Shown here one piece after another: positions 36,410 through 46,473 of a stretch of DNA of 64,000 bases. Every line of letters begins with the position of its first letter. Positions within the stretch are counted from its first letter, which is position 1. The notes under the pieces were generated by a model. That model had not been told where the DNA came from, did no database searches, and worked only from the letters and a program-made list of their open reading frames with translations. A program made the position numbers and the translations under genes. The DNA is from Lactobacillus gasseri ATCC 33323 = JCM 1131 (GTDB lineage Bacteria; Bacillota; Bacilli; Lactobacillales; Lactobacillaceae): positions 806,001 through 870,000 of the forward strand of contig NC_008530.1 in NCBI RefSeq assembly GCF_000014425.1, in the 5' to 3' direction.

Positions 36410-38101
36410 ATGAAAAATAGTAATATAGAAAAGTATAAGAGTAAATTAATAGATTATCTTATTCCGATAATTTTAAGTTTAGTAATTGCAACTATCTTAA
36501 TTTGGACGATATTGAGTACTCGATCAGGTCTTACTTTAGATGATACTGCTTTTCATTTTCATCGTTTTTATGATACTAATCAGCAAATTCAAAACCATAA
36601 TTTTTCTTACTTTCAGATGAACTATGGAATGGGTGAAAGTGGTCGAATAGTTAATGCACTTTATGGACCTTTTTTTGCCTATATAATGGGATTCTTACTT
36701 CTGTTTTGTAGTTCTTGGCTTCGCTTTCAAGTTGTGATAACTTATTTGATTTTCCTAGTTGGTGGTCTGGGAATGTATCATTTAAGCCGAAAAGTAAAGA
36801 TGACAAGGACTGTTTCTTCAGTAATTACTGCCTTATTTTTGACGACAGGTTATATTGCTTACTGGTTACGGTCGAATGCTTTTAATTCTTGGGGCGCGGT
36901 TTTAATTCCCTTTGTTTTAATTCAAGGAATTAATCTTCTAAATAATTATAAGAAGAGATTTAGCTGGATTAGTTTAGGCGTCGTGATGGCGATTGTGGCT
37001 CAAGTTCACTTATTGAGCACATTCTTTTCTATCTTAGCTTTAATTCCATTCTTTATTTATGGATTAGTCTTAAGTGAAAATAGACGTCAAATGTGGCTTG
37101 ATGTCTTCAAGGCAGTTGGATTATTTGTTGTTTTAACAGCAAATGTGTGGGGAGCGTTCTTGCTTCTTTATCCGACAAATCAAATGGCATCTCCGATTGA
37201 TTTTTCACCAGTTCTTACTTCTGTCAACCTGTCACTTGCTGGTACAAGTACTATGTGGACGTCAATTACAGAAGTCACTTTATTGCTATTTATTGTACAA
37301 ATAATTTATGTAGCATTTAATTTTAAGTCTTCAAAAATCAACACTTTTGTTACTCTTGAAGGATTAGTATTCTTTTATTTAAGTTCTAATTTATTCCCTT
37401 GGCAGTTTGTTAAAGACAACTTCCCAGCCGTAACTGGCTATTTACAATTTCCAAATCGATTTACTGTTGTAGCTTATCCATTATTATTCCTTGGGGTAGG
37501 TTTAACAATTACAGAACTAGTTACAGAACATGGTAAAAAGCTCAGCTTGTTAGCTAGTGCATTAGCTGTAGTAATAGTTTTATTTAATGTCAGAGCTGAT
37601 TTCAATGAAATTAATAATAATATTTCTTATAATAAAGGAATTATTAGTAATTCAAGAGAGATGCAAGAGAAAGGCTTAGAGGCATATATTAATAAAATTG
37701 ACATTAATACTCCCGATTATCTCCCTGTCCAGAAGAAAATTAAATCTGCTGATGTTACAGGAATGTTAATGAACATGGCGCCACAAAGGAAAAACTTTAG
37801 TAAGAAAGTTTTATCAGGGGGACGCTTAGAAATTAAGTGGAATGGGAAAAATGCTAAGACAACTACACTTCCAGTTTTTATTTACCATCAATCTGAATTA
37901 ACAGTAAATGGCAAAAAGATAAATCCAAAACTTAATGAAATTGGAATGCCAATTGTTCAATCAAAACGCGGTAAAAATACGGCAATTCTTTCATTTAAGA
38001 CGCCAGCATGGTTTACGATTTTACTATACATTTCAATTCTTGGCTGGGTAATGATGTTGATTTACGGCGTGTTTAAATTAGTTAAAATAGCTAAAAAATA
38101 A
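36410..38101 (+). CDS. GT-C-like polytopic membrane protein
   Basis: 563 aa with about 11-12 transmembrane helices in the N-terminal 400 residues and one at the very C-terminus (WFTILLYISILGWVMMLIYGVF). Between them is a roughly 130-aa beta-rich domain that ends in an extracellular loop. The first outside loop contains TLDDTAFHFHRFYD, the acidic/His motif typical of GT-C lipid-linked sugar transferases. The best fit is a large integral glycosyltransferase or YfhO-like protein decorating a cell-wall polymer. No neighbouring glycan genes help to fix the role. ATG start after TGAGGTT. Confidence 0.65.
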   Translation: MKNSNIEKYKSKLIDYLIPIILSLVIATILIWTILSTRSGLTLDDTAFHFHRFYDTNQQIQNHNFSYFQMNYGMGESGRIVNALYGPFFAYIMGFLLLFCSSWLRFQVVITYLIFLVGGLGMYHLSRKVKMTRTVSSVITALFLTTGYIAYWLRSNAFNSWGAVLIPFVLIQGINLLNNYKKRFSWISLGVVMAIVAQVHLLSTFFSILALIPFFIYGLVLSENRRQMWLDVFKAVGLFVVLTANVWGAFLLLYPTNQMASPIDFSPVLTSVNLSLAGTSTMWTSITEVTLLLFIVQIIYVAFNFKSSKINTFVTLEGLVFFYLSSNLFPWQFVKDNFPAVTGYLQFPNRFTVVAYPLLFLGVGLTITELVTEHGKKLSLLASALAVVIVLFNVRADFNEINNNISYNKGIISNSREMQEKGLEAYINKIDINTPDYLPVQKKIKSADVTGMLMNMAPQRKNFSKKVLSGGRLEIKWNGKNAKTTTLPVFIYHQSELTVNGKKINPKLNEIGMPIVQSKRGKNTAILSFKTPAWFTILLYISILGWVMMLIYGVFKLVKIAKK

Positions 38102-38103
38102 TA

Positions 38104-38150
38104 CAAAAAACTTCCTAAAACTAGAAATTCTAGTCTAAGGAAGTTTTTTA
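38104..38150. terminator. Bidirectional terminator between GT-C-like and ybaK genes
   Basis: AAAAAACTTCCT pairs with AGGAAGTTTTTT, with CTAGAAATTCTAG as an inner hairpin. Confidence 0.88.
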
Positions 38151-38654
38151 TTACTCTAATAAATCAACAAAAGTGGCTTCAGTGATTTTTTGTAGATCTT
38201 CTGGATTAATCATAATACTGCGTCCAACTTCACCGCTTGAAACAGCAATTTGATCATGTTCTTTCATACCGCTGTCGAGATAAATTGGAAAATGATGTTT
38301 TTGATAAATACCAATTGGTGTGTTTGCGCCATGAACATATCCCGTTGTAGCAACTAACTTCTTGAGAGGAAGCAGTTCACACTTTTTATTGCCAGAAGCT
38401 TTAGCGAGTTTTTTCATGCTCAAATGTTCAGTAACTGGCACAACGCCAACTACTGGACTATTTTTATTTCCTTCACATACTAAGGTTTTGTAGACCAAAG
38501 CCTCTTCATCGTCTAAAATGGAAGTATCCATTTGTTTAACATCACCCTTTTGAATGGTGTTAAATGATAGTTGTTTATATGGAATTTTTTGTTGGTCGAG
38601 CATTTTTTCGACTAACGTCTTATTAAGTTTTTTCTTTTTATTTTTTTTCGACAT
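38151..38654 (-). CDS. YbaK/EbsC-family Cys-tRNA(Pro) deacylase
   Basis: 167 aa from ATG 38654, selected because AAAGGTGAG lies directly before it. A GTG at 38663 inside that ribosome site would add three residues. The YbaK fold is evident: VYKTLVCEGNKNSPVVGVVPVTEHLSMKKLAKASGNKKCELLPLKKLVATTGYVHGANTPIG. The family removes mischarged cysteine from tRNA-Pro in trans, preventing Pro-to-Cys errors. An unusually Lys-rich N-terminus (SKKNKKKKLNK) may aid tRNA contact. Confidence 0.9.
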   Translation of the reverse strand: MSKKNKKKKLNKTLVEKMLDQQKIPYKQLSFNTIQKGDVKQMDTSILDDEEALVYKTLVCEGNKNSPVVGVVPVTEHLSMKKLAKASGNKKCELLPLKKLVATTGYVHGANTPIGIYQKHHFPIYLDSGMKEHDQIAVSSGEVGRSIMINPEDLQKITEATFVDLLE

Positions 38655-38715
38655 TTTTCTCACCTTTTAATATCATAAACGTGGAAAATTAACATGTCAA
38701 AAGGGGACAAGATTA

Positions 38716-39663
38716 GTGAAATTATTAGCAGTAAAAGTTGAATGTAGTCATGAACTTGAAGACGGATTAAGTTTTTTCATGCAAGATGAACTAGATGCAC
38801 AAGGAATTGAAAGTCGTAAGCGAAGCGATTTTGTTGCTGAAGGCCAAAAGCATGATAGTAGTTTAGTTGAACTTGATGATATTGAAAACTTACCAAAGGA
38901 TTTGGAGTTAACAGCATATTTTAATTACGAAAATGCTGATAAAAAAGAGCTAGTTAAAAAAATTACCGATAAGATTGCGGAGATGAAGGGTTATGGCTTA
39001 AATACTGGCGAAGTTTCAATCAGTACTAAAGAAGTGGCAGATGAAGATTGGAATACAGCTTGGCAGAAATATTATCACGTAATTGATTTTTCTCGTCATC
39101 TGGCTATTGTTCCTGAATGGGAAGATTACCACCCAGCATTTTCTGATCAAAAATTGATTCGCCTAGATCCAGGTCTAGCTTTCGGAACCGGTGGTCATAC
39201 TACAACTCAACTTGTTTTACTTGCAATGGAGCGTGCTTTAGTTAAACCAATGTCAGTTTTGGATATTGGGACTGGATCAGGTATTCTAGCTATTGCTGCC
39301 AGTAAATTAGGGGCAAGTCATGTTTTAGGAACTGATATTTCTGACGAGGCAGTTACAGCTGCAAAAGAAAATATTGCGCTAAATGATGTAAATAATATTA
39401 ATGTGCGCAAGGCTAACTTACTAAAAGACATTGATGATAAATATGATTTGATTGTAGCCAATATTTTAGCTGATATTTTGTTAGAATTAATTCCAGACTT
39501 AGATAGTCACTTAAATAAAGAAGGAAAGGTTATTTTCTCTGGAATTGACTATTTACAGCTACCTAAAGTTGAAAAAGCTCTTGCAGAAAATAATTTTGAA
39601 ATTAAAATGAAAATGCAAGAAGGACGCTGGATTGGTCTATTAATTGCTAGAAAACCAGATTAA
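38716..39663 (+). CDS. prmA: Ribosomal protein L11 methyltransferase
   Basis: SAM-dependent trimethylation of ribosomal protein L11. 315 aa. The N-terminal substrate-recognition domain (about 1-100) precedes a class I methyltransferase domain with LDIGTGSGILAIAASKLGA (motif I), RLDPGLAFGTGGHTTTQL and IVANILADILLELIPDL (motif IV, PrmA-specific NxxxD region). GTG start with AAGGGGA upstream. It leads a run of closely spaced genes into rel and dtd. Confidence 0.97.
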   Translation: MKLLAVKVECSHELEDGLSFFMQDELDAQGIESRKRSDFVAEGQKHDSSLVELDDIENLPKDLELTAYFNYENADKKELVKKITDKIAEMKGYGLNTGEVSISTKEVADEDWNTAWQKYYHVIDFSRHLAIVPEWEDYHPAFSDQKLIRLDPGLAFGTGGHTTTQLVLLAMERALVKPMSVLDIGTGSGILAIAASKLGASHVLGTDISDEAVTAAKENIALNDVNNINVRKANLLKDIDDKYDLIVANILADILLELIPDLDSHLNKEGKVIFSGIDYLQLPKVEKALAENNFEIKMKMQEGRWIGLLIARKPD

Positions 39664-39695
39664 AAATATATATTAAAAGAAAAGGTAAGCAAAAA

Positions 39696-40076
39696 ATGAA
39701 GAAAAATAGTGAAGAAAAGAAAAATTTTAATTTTAAGGCTTGGTGGAGTAAAATAAATGAAAAATCATTTATGCCACTCGTTTGGTTAACTTTATTAGGA
39801 GTAATTGTTTGGATTATTTGTCCATTAGTTCATTTAAGTCGTGTATGGCGAATTGGATTAGTATTCTTTATTTTTAATAGTTATTTAAGTTACCAAATTG
39901 GCCGGATTATGCAAATTAGAAAATTAAGCTATTGGTGGTTGCTTTTATTTCCAGTAGTGTTTGCAATTGCTGTTTTAATTCATTTTGCTAAATACAATTT
40001 TCTTCTTTGCCTAGTATATTTAAGCTTTGAGTTGTTTGGCCTCTGGCATGATGATTTTTACAAAGAAAAGAAATAA
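39696..40076 (+). CDS. Hypothetical small membrane protein
   Basis: 126 aa, four predicted transmembrane helices (FMPLVWLTLLGVIVWIICPL, VWRIGLVFFIFNSYLSYQIG, YWWLLLFPVVFAIAVLIHF, FLLCLVYLSFELFGLW) with basic N- and C-termini, so both ends should be inside. I do not recognise the family. Its position between prmA and rel, 32 bp after the first and 17 bp before the second, indicates co-transcription. AAAGGTAAG before the ATG supports translation. No catalytic motif is visible. Confidence 0.75.
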   Translation: MKKNSEEKKNFNFKAWWSKINEKSFMPLVWLTLLGVIVWIICPLVHLSRVWRIGLVFFIFNSYLSYQIGRIMQIRKLSYWWLLLFPVVFAIAVLIHFAKYNFLLCLVYLSFELFGLWHDDFYKEKK

Positions 40077-40093
40077 AGAATAGGTGATGCTTT

Positions 40094-42346
40094 ATGTCAA
40101 AATATCGTGAGATGACTCATGAAGAAGTTCTTGCAGAATGCAAGAAATATATGAATGATGAACACTTAGCTTTTGTTGAATCAGCATATGAATTTGCTAA
40201 GAATGCTCATGAAGGTCAGTTTAGAGTTTCTGGACAACCATATATAATTCACCCAACTCAAGTTGCGGGAACTTTGGCTACTTTACGACTAGATCCTGAT
40301 ACAGTAGCAGCTGGTTATCTTCATGATACTGTAGAGGATACGCCGGTAACTAATGATGATATCAAGGAAAAATTTGGAAAAGATGTCGCCTTTATTGTTG
40401 ATGGTGTAACAAAGTTAAGTAAGATTCAATATAAGTCGAAGAGCCACGAAGAATATCTAGCAGATAATCACCGTAAGATGCTAATTGCGATGGCTAAAGA
40501 CTTACGTGTAATCATGGTTAAGCTTGCTGACCGCTTACACAATATGCATACTTTAGACCATTTACGTCCTGACAAGCAGAGAAGGATTGCTGATGAAACG
40601 TTAGACATTTACGCACCACTTGCAGACCGTTTAGGTATCGGAACTATTAAGTGGGAACTCGAAGATATGAGTTTGCACTATTTGAATCCTCAGCAATACT
40701 ACCGAATTGTTAACTTAATGCAGTCTAAGCGTAGTGAGCGGGAAGGATACATTGCTGATGCAATTAAAACCTTGAAGCAAACGCTTGATAGCTTAGGAAT
40801 TGAATATGAAATTTATGGACGCCCTAAGCATATTTATTCTATCTATAAGAAGATGGTTAATAAGCACAAAGACTTTAGCGAAATCTATGATTTATTAGCA
40901 GTTCGTGTAATTGTGAAGTCTGTTCGTGATTGTTACGCCGTTTTAGGTGCTGTTCATACCAAGTGGAAGCCAATGCCTGGTCGTTTTAAAGACTATATTG
41001 CTGTTCCAAAGGTTAACGGTTACCAATCTTTACATACGACGATTATTGGGCCTGGCGGCAAACCACTTGAAATTCAGATTAGAACTGAAGCAATGCATCA
41101 AGTTGCTGAATACGGTGTTGCTGCACACTGGGCATATAAAGAAGGCGTTAAGGGCGAAGTTGAGCAAACCGATGCAAACAAGAAGCTTAACATGTTCCAA
41201 GAAATTCTTGAACTTCAAAATGAAACTAAAGACTCGCATGAGTTCATGAAGAGTGTTAAGACTGATATCTTTTCAGATCGTGTTTATGTCTTTACTCCTA
41301 AAGGTGACGTTTATGAACTTCCAAAAGGTTCAGTACCATTAGATTTTGCGTACATGGTTCACTCAGAAGTTGGTGCGCATTCAGTTGGTGCTAGAATTAA
41401 TGGCAAGATTGTTCCACTAGACTATAAACTTAAAAATGGTGACGTAGTTGAAATGCTTACTCAAACTTCAGCTCGTCCTTCCCGTGATTGGGTTAAATTG
41501 GTTAAAACTTCAAGAGCAAGAAATAAGATCAAGCGTTTCTTTAAAGCAGAAGACCGTGAAGAAAATATCGAAAAGGGTCAAAATTTTATTGAGCAGGAAC
41601 TTCTTAACCGCGATTTAGCTCCCAAAGAGTTTATGGACAAGGAACATATTCAGAAGGTAATTAATCATTTCAATTACCATAATGAAGAAGAATTATTTGC
41701 AGCCGTGGGTTACGGAGAAATTTCCGCAGCTACTGTTGCTAATCGATTAACTGAAGACCTGCGCAAGAAGGCTGAAGATGAAAAGCAACGGCAACTTGAA
41801 GAAAAGATTATGAATGCTGGCCAGCAAAGTTCAACTGAAGAAGATGATAATTCTGATGCGCCAGCTGATATTATGCGTGTTAAGCATAATAATGGCGTAA
41901 TGGTTCAGGGTGTTTCTGACTTAATGCTTCACTTAGCTAAATGCTGTAATCCAGTCCCAGGAGATCCGATTATTGGCTACGTAACTAAGGGACGCGGGGT
42001 AACAATTCACCGTGCTGATTGTCCTAACATTACTGAAGAAGCTAAGAAGCAAGGTCGATTAATTGATGTAGCTTGGGAGAACATTGCTAAAGATAAAGAC
42101 AAAGAAAACTACAATGCAGATATTGAGATCTATGGTTTCAATCGTTCGCGTCTTTTAAGTGATGTAATCAATGCTTTAAACTCAAAGACCAAGAATATTG
42201 TTAATATTTCTGGAAAAGTAGACAGTAATAATATGGCACATATTTATGCTACTGTGTCAGTTAGAGATGCAGCACACCTGGAAGATATTTTGAGCCGGAT
42301 GCGTGATGTGCCAAATGTTTATGAAGCAAAGAGGTCAATTAATTAA
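40094..42346 (+). CDS. rel: Bifunctional (p)ppGpp synthetase/hydrolase (RelA/SpoT homologue)
   Basis: Makes and degrades the stringent-response alarmone. 750 aa in the long RSH layout. The HD hydrolase domain ([32 protein letters not shown]) is intact, hence degradation-competent. The synthetase domain contains [12 protein letters not shown] and [14 protein letters not shown]. The TGS domain ([31 protein letters not shown]), a zinc-finger-like [29 protein letters not shown] region and a C-terminal ACT domain follow. Strong AGGTGATG before the ATG. Its TAA overlaps the dtd ATG by one base. Confidence 0.97.
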   Translation: MSKYREMTHEEVLAECKKYMNDEHLAFVESAYEFAKNAHEGQFRVSGQPYIIHPTQVAGTLATLRLDPDTVAAGYLHDTVEDTPVTNDDIKEKFGKDVAFIVDGVTKLSKIQYKSKSHEEYLADNHRKMLIAMAKDLRVIMVKLADRLHNMHTLDHLRPDKQRRIADETLDIYAPLADRLGIGTIKWELEDMSLHYLNPQQYYRIVNLMQSKRSEREGYIADAIKTLKQTLDSLGIEYEIYGRPKHIYSIYKKMVNKHKDFSEIYDLLAVRVIVKSVRDCYAVLGAVHTKWKPMPGRFKDYIAVPKVNGYQSLHTTIIGPGGKPLEIQIRTEAMHQVAEYGVAAHWAYKEGVKGEVEQTDANKKLNMFQEILELQNETKDSHEFMKSVKTDIFSDRVYVFTPKGDVYELPKGSVPLDFAYMVHSEVGAHSVGARINGKIVPLDYKLKNGDVVEMLTQTSARPSRDWVKLVKTSRARNKIKRFFKAEDREENIEKGQNFIEQELLNRDLAPKEFMDKEHIQKVINHFNYHNEEELFAAVGYGEISAATVANRLTEDLRKKAEDEKQRQLEEKIMNAGQQSSTEEDDNSDAPADIMRVKHNNGVMVQGVSDLMLHLAKCCNPVPGDPIIGYVTKGRGVTIHRADCPNITEEAKKQGRLIDVAWENIAKDKDKENYNADIEIYGFNRSRLLSDVINALNSKTKNIVNISGKVDSNNMAHIYATVSVRDAAHLEDILSRMRDVPNVYEAKRSIN

Positions 42347-42783
42347 TGCGTGTTGTTATTCAAAGAGTAAATAAAGCTCAGGTTACCATTGATAATGAAG
42401 TTGTAGGTAAAATTAAACGTGGCTTTCTTCTATTAGTTGGATTACGTGAAGGCGATGAGCTAGATCAGGTCAAAAAGGCAGCTAGTAAAATTGCTAAAAT
42501 GCGTATTTTTGAAGATGAAAATGGTAAAACTAACTTATCTTTAAAAGATGTTAACGGAGAAATTTTAAGTGTTAGTCAATTTACTTTGCTAGCTAATACT
42601 AAAAAGGGTAATCGTCCGAGTTTTGTAGAGGCAATGCGACCTCCTAAGTCAAAAGAACTTTGGGAAGATTTTAACCAAGAATTAGAAAATAAAGACTTTC
42701 ATGTTGAAACTGGTGAATTTGGAGCTGATATGCAGGTTAGCCTTGAGAATGATGGTCCATTTACAATTGTTCTTGATATTTAA
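42346..42783 (+). CDS. dtd: D-aminoacyl-tRNA deacylase
   Basis: Hydrolyses D-amino acids mis-attached to tRNA. 145 aa, the usual length. The diagnostic [21 protein letters not shown] block and the start [16 protein letters not shown] are canonical. It is translationally coupled to rel (TAATG overlap), the standard Firmicutes arrangement, and lies upstream of the hisS T-box leader. Confidence 0.97.
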   Translation: MRVVIQRVNKAQVTIDNEVVGKIKRGFLLLVGLREGDELDQVKKAASKIAKMRIFEDENGKTNLSLKDVNGEILSVSQFTLLANTKKGNRPSFVEAMRPPKSKELWEDFNQELENKDFHVETGEFGADMQVSLENDGPFTIVLDI

Positions 42784-42808
42784 TTCTTTAAGTAAAGGCT
42801 TACAAAGG

Positions 42809-42837
42809 TTGACTTTACCGACTGAAAAATATAAGCT
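42809..42837 (+). promoter_or_regulatory. Probable promoter of hisS-aspS
   Basis: TTGACT (42809-42814), 17 bp, TAAGCT (42832-42837). A TATAAG at 42830 gives 15-bp spacing. Transcription would begin just before T-box stem I. Confidence 0.5.
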
Positions 42838-43041
42838 AAAAAGGAATTATCGATGACAAAGAATGTAGATTAGCATGATCTATTTCAGAGACCGCTCATT
42901 TGGTGAGAGAGCGGATAGGTTGCGATCTGTGACACCTTTAACAGATAATGGTTCGTTTCGCGAGCGTTAATCGCAGCAAGCAAAAGGTGGTACCGTGCTA
43001 GTTTACTGCGCCCTTGACTAAGTTCAAGGGCGCTTTTTTTA
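42838..43041 (+). ncRNA. T-box riboswitch of hisS-aspS (Asp, with overlapping His codon)
   Basis: The leader fills the dtd-hisS gap. The T-box core GGTGGTACCGTGC is at 42986-42998, and the terminator GCGCCCTTGA / TCAAGGGCGC at 43008-43033 is followed by seven T. Stem I appears closed by AAAGG and CCTTT (42935-42939). Just inside the 3' strand is TGTGACACC. GAC (42931-42933) is followed by a conserved purine, fitting an Asp specifier, and CAC (His) overlaps it at 42933-42935. The bulge base after TGG is T, which can wobble with the G discriminator of tRNA-Asp but not pair with C of tRNA-His. Confidence 0.85.
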
Positions 43042-43064
43042 TTAATATATTAAAGGATGATTAA

Positions 43065-44351
43065 ATGAAAGTTCAAAGACCAAAAGGTACAGTCGATATT
43101 TTGCCAGCAGAATCTGGTTCATGGGAAAAAGTTGAAACAATCGCGAGAAATTTCTTCAAACGTGCAAATTATCGTGAAATTCGGACACCAAGTTTTGAAA
43201 ATTATGAAGTCTTTTCTCGTTCATCTGGTGAAAGTTCAGATGTTGTAGAAAAGGAAATGTATGACTTTAACGACAAAGGTGGTCGTCACATTGCACTTCG
43301 TCCTGAAGGAACTGCTGGTGTAGTTAGAGCATATGTTGAAAATAAATTATATGGTCCTGATGTAGTAAAGCCATTTAATGTTTACTATATTGACAACACT
43401 TTTAGATATGAAAGACCTCAAGCAGGTCGTCAACGTGAATTTCATCAAATTGGTGTTGAAAGTTTTGGCTCAAATAGTCCTCTTGCTGATGTTGAGACGA
43501 TTATGATGGGACACGATTTATTAGCTGAGTTAGGCGTTAAGAATTATGAATTGCACATTAATACTTTAGGTAATGCACAAGTGCGTAAAGATTATCACGA
43601 TGCATTAGTAAATTACTTTACACCGCTTAAAGATCAGCTTTCAGAAGACTCCCAAAGACGTTTGTCTATGAATCCACTTCGGATTCTTGACTCTAAGGCG
43701 GAGGAAGACAAGCAATTTTTACCTGATGCTCCAAGAATCGTTGATTACCTAGATGAAGATTCTAAGAAAAATTTTGAAACTATTACTGATATGCTTGAAC
43801 AATTGGGCATTAATTATGTATTAGATGATGATTTAGTTCGTGGTCTTGATTACTACACCGGTGTAATCTTTGAATTTATGGTTGAAGATAAAAACTTATG
43901 GGAATCAGCAACCACAATTTTGGGTGGTGGACGCTATAATCACTTAGTTGAAGAATTTGATGGTCCAGAAACTCCAGCTGTTGGTTTTGGTATTGGTGAA
44001 GAAAGATTAATGCTTGTTCTTAAGGAACAAAATCCAGCATTATTTGAAGATGAAGGCATTGATTTCTTTATCACTAATATTGGTGAAGGCACAGAAATGA
44101 AAGCCGTTGAAATTGCACGTTCTCTTCGCAAGCAAGACTTTAAAGCTCAATATGATGTTGATCAAAAGAAATTAAAGCAACAATTTAGAAAAGCAGATCG
44201 TGTGCATGCGAAATTTGTAATTACGTTGGGTGCTAAAGAGCTTGAAAATGGTGTGCTTAACATTAAGCGTTTAGCTGATGGTAAAACTTTAGATTTAAGT
44301 TTAGAAGATCTAAATGACATGAAATCTGTAATGGAAAAGATAGAGGATTAA
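43065..44351 (+). CDS. hisS: Histidyl-tRNA synthetase
   Basis: Class II synthetase charging tRNA-His. 428 aa. Motif 1 and 2 regions are present, with [18 protein letters not shown], the [20 protein letters not shown] motif 2 loop, the histidine-specific signatures [15 protein letters not shown] and GGGRYNHLV, and motif 3 GFGIGEERL. The C-terminal anticodon-binding domain follows. AAAGGATG precedes the ATG. Expression depends on the T-box leader. aspS begins 5 bp after the stop. Confidence 0.98.
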   Translation: MKVQRPKGTVDILPAESGSWEKVETIARNFFKRANYREIRTPSFENYEVFSRSSGESSDVVEKEMYDFNDKGGRHIALRPEGTAGVVRAYVENKLYGPDVVKPFNVYYIDNTFRYERPQAGRQREFHQIGVESFGSNSPLADVETIMMGHDLLAELGVKNYELHINTLGNAQVRKDYHDALVNYFTPLKDQLSEDSQRRLSMNPLRILDSKAEEDKQFLPDAPRIVDYLDEDSKKNFETITDMLEQLGINYVLDDDLVRGLDYYTGVIFEFMVEDKNLWESATTILGGGRYNHLVEEFDGPETPAVGFGIGEERLMLVLKEQNPALFEDEGIDFFITNIGEGTEMKAVEIARSLRKQDFKAQYDVDQKKLKQQFRKADRVHAKFVITLGAKELENGVLNIKRLADGKTLDLSLEDLNDMKSVMEKIED

Positions 44352-44356
44352 GAATT

Positions 44357-46210
44357 ATGATGAAGATGGAAAAAAGAACTGATTATGCTGGTAATATAAC
44401 TAGCGAATACGAAGGACAAGAAGTAAACCTTTATGGTTGGGTACAACGCGTACGTAATTTAGGTAACTTGGTATTTATCGACCTCCGTGATCGTGAAGGT
44501 ATTGTTCAAGTTGTTGTTAATAAAGATTCTGGTAAAGAATTAATGGATATTGCCGATTCTCTTAACAATGAAGACGTAATTGAAGTTAAGGGTAAGGTTG
44601 TTAAGCGTTCTAGCGTAAACCCAGACATGAAGACTGGTGAAGTTGAAGTTGACGCAACTGAAATTGATGTTTTAAATAAGTCAAAGGTACCACCTTTTGA
44701 AATCAAAGATGATATCAATGCAGCCGAGCAAACTAGATTGAAGTATCGCTACCTTGATTTACGTCGCCCAACTTTACAAAAAGCAATTATGCTTCGTTCA
44801 AAGATTTTAAAGGCAACTCACGAATATTTTGATGAAAATGGCTTTATTGATATTGAAACTCCAATCTTAGGTAAGTCTTCTCCAGAAGGTGCGCGTGACT
44901 ACCTTGTTCCATCAAGAATTTACCCAGGTAGCTTTTATGCACTTCCTCAATCACCACAATTATTTAAGCAATTATTAATGGGTGCTGGTTTTGATAAGTA
45001 TTACCAATTAGCACGTTGCTTCCGTGACGAAGATTTGCGTGGTGATCGTCAACCTGAATTTACGCAAATTGATATGGAAACATCATTCACTGATGAAAAA
45101 CAAGTTCAAGACTATACTGAAGGTCTTTTGAAGAAGATCATGAAAGATGTAATGGGAATTGACTTGAAGACGCCAATCAAGCGTATTACTTGGGATGAAG
45201 CAATGAACAAGTATGGTTCTGATAAGCCAGATACTCGCTACGAAATGTTTATTCATGACTTAAGCCCAATCTTTAAGGATTCTGACTTCAAGGTCTTCTC
45301 TGGTGCAATTGCTGACGGCGGTTACGTAAAGGGAATTGCTGTTAAGAATGGTGCTAAGCAATATTCACGTAAGAAGATTGAAGAAAAACAAGATTACATC
45401 AAGCGTTACCACGCTAAGGGATTGGCATGGGTTAAATATGAAGATGGCGAGTTCTCAGGACCTGTTTCTCGTTTCTTAACTGATGAAAATAAAGAAGCTT
45501 TGAAGAAGGAATTTGACCTTGAAGGCGGCGAATTAGTAGTATTTGTTGCTGATAAGTGGAAGGTTGTAACTGATTCTCTAGACCATTTACGTCGTGAATT
45601 TGCGAAGGAAACTGGAATTATTCCAGAAAATGTTTACGACTTTGTTTGGGTTGTTGACTGGCCACTATTTGAATATGATGAAGGTCTAGGTCGCTGGATT
45701 GCTGCTCACCACCCATTTACTATGCCAGATGATGAAGGAATTAAGTTGCTTGATACTGATCCACACAAGGCTCATGCACGTTCATACGATATTGTTATGA
45801 ATGGGGATGAAATGGGTGGCGGATCAATCCGTATTCACAAACGTTCAATTCAAGAAAAGATGTTTAAGGCACTTGGCTTTACTAAGAAGCGTGCTTATGA
45901 ACAATTTGGGTACTTACTTGATGCTTTAGATATGGGATTCCCACCACATGCTGGTCTTGCAATCGGATTAGACAGATTTGCTATGATGTTAGCTCAAAAG
46001 GACAACATTCGTGACGTAACTGCCTTTCCAAAGAATGCATCTGCTTCAGAACCAATGATGCATGCTCCAGCACCGGTTGCTGATCAACAATTAGATGATA
46101 TTGGTATCAAAGTAGAAGACAAGTATGAAGACAGCGTTAAAGAAATTGAAGCACGCCTTGAAAAGGAAGCTCAAGAAGACGCTGATAAGAATTCAACTTG
46201 GGATGAATAA
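44357..46210 (+). CDS. aspS: Aspartyl-tRNA synthetase
   Basis: Class IIb synthetase of 617 aa. An N-terminal OB-fold anticodon-binding domain ([31 protein letters not shown]) leads into the catalytic domain with [32 protein letters not shown] (motif 2), the bacterial GAD insertion, and [13 protein letters not shown] (motif 3). The first of three clustered ATGs (44357, 44360, 44366) is spaced about 9 nt from GAGG and is used here. It is the second gene of the T-box-controlled hisS-aspS operon. Confidence 0.98.
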   Translation: MMKMEKRTDYAGNITSEYEGQEVNLYGWVQRVRNLGNLVFIDLRDREGIVQVVVNKDSGKELMDIADSLNNEDVIEVKGKVVKRSSVNPDMKTGEVEVDATEIDVLNKSKVPPFEIKDDINAAEQTRLKYRYLDLRRPTLQKAIMLRSKILKATHEYFDENGFIDIETPILGKSSPEGARDYLVPSRIYPGSFYALPQSPQLFKQLLMGAGFDKYYQLARCFRDEDLRGDRQPEFTQIDMETSFTDEKQVQDYTEGLLKKIMKDVMGIDLKTPIKRITWDEAMNKYGSDKPDTRYEMFIHDLSPIFKDSDFKVFSGAIADGGYVKGIAVKNGAKQYSRKKIEEKQDYIKRYHAKGLAWVKYEDGEFSGPVSRFLTDENKEALKKEFDLEGGELVVFVADKWKVVTDSLDHLRREFAKETGIIPENVYDFVWVVDWPLFEYDEGLGRWIAAHHPFTMPDDEGIKLLDTDPHKAHARSYDIVMNGDEMGGGSIRIHKRSIQEKMFKALGFTKKRAYEQFGYLLDALDMGFPPHAGLAIGLDRFAMMLAQKDNIRDVTAFPKNASASEPMMHAPAPVADQQLDDIGIKVEDKYEDSVKEIEARLEKEAQEDADKNSTWDE

Positions 46211-46224
46211 AAACTAGTTTAATC

Positions 46225-46270
46225 AAAAAGAGTAAGGATTATTTTTGAGAGATAGTCCTTACTCTTTTTT
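46225..46270 (+). terminator. Terminator after aspS
   Basis: AAAAAGAGTAAGGA pairs with TCCTTACTCTTTTT, 17-nt loop. Confidence 0.9.
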
Positions 46271-46339
46271 GATTGGCTGAAACTAAATAAAAATGATAAT
46301 ATTAAACTTGAAGATTGTTGTAATGACGGGATTTGTTTA

Positions 46340-46429
46340 GTATTCTCCACGTATGTGGAGATGATCCTAGTGAAAAAACATTGATTAACGGTACTGTTGT
46401 TTATTCTCCACACCACGTAGATCCATCAA
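46340..46429 (+). CRISPR. Relic minimal type I-E CRISPR: one intact repeat, one spacer, one degenerate repeat
   Basis: A 29-nt repeat at 46340-46368 begins GTATTCTCCACGTATGTGGA and ends GATGATCCT, with an internal TCCAC/GTGGA hairpin. It has the form of the lactobacillus type I-E repeat (the Ldbu1-like / L. acidophilus family, from memory) with the ATGATCCT-type 5' handle. A 32-nt spacer (46369-46400) follows, then a second copy at 46401-46429 that keeps TATTCTCCAC and then decays. The 61-nt period is exactly that of type I-E arrays. The AT-rich 70 bp upstream, ending in GATTTGTTTA, resembles a leader end. No cas genes are in the window. Confidence 0.75.
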
Positions 46430-46467
46430 AAAAAGGATGTTTCCATGCACCAGAAACATCCTTTTTA
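46428..46467. terminator. Hairpin terminator for the Ig-like protein gene and possibly the CRISPR transcript
   Basis: GGATGTTTC (46435-46443) pairs with GAAACATCC (46453-46461), 9-nt loop, with poly-A before and poly-T after, so it can act in both directions. Confidence 0.85.
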
Positions 46468-46473
46468 AAATAT

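Noticed and set aside
37620-37700. Local drop in hydrophobicity in the GT-C-like protein as a frameshift
   Set aside because: The frame is continuous and the soluble segment is followed by a beta-rich domain and a terminal helix, a common layout.
46219-46416. 65-codon minus-strand frame over the aspS terminator and CRISPR relic
   Set aside because: It spans a terminator and a CRISPR-type repeat, with no ribosome site. The repeat explains the region better.
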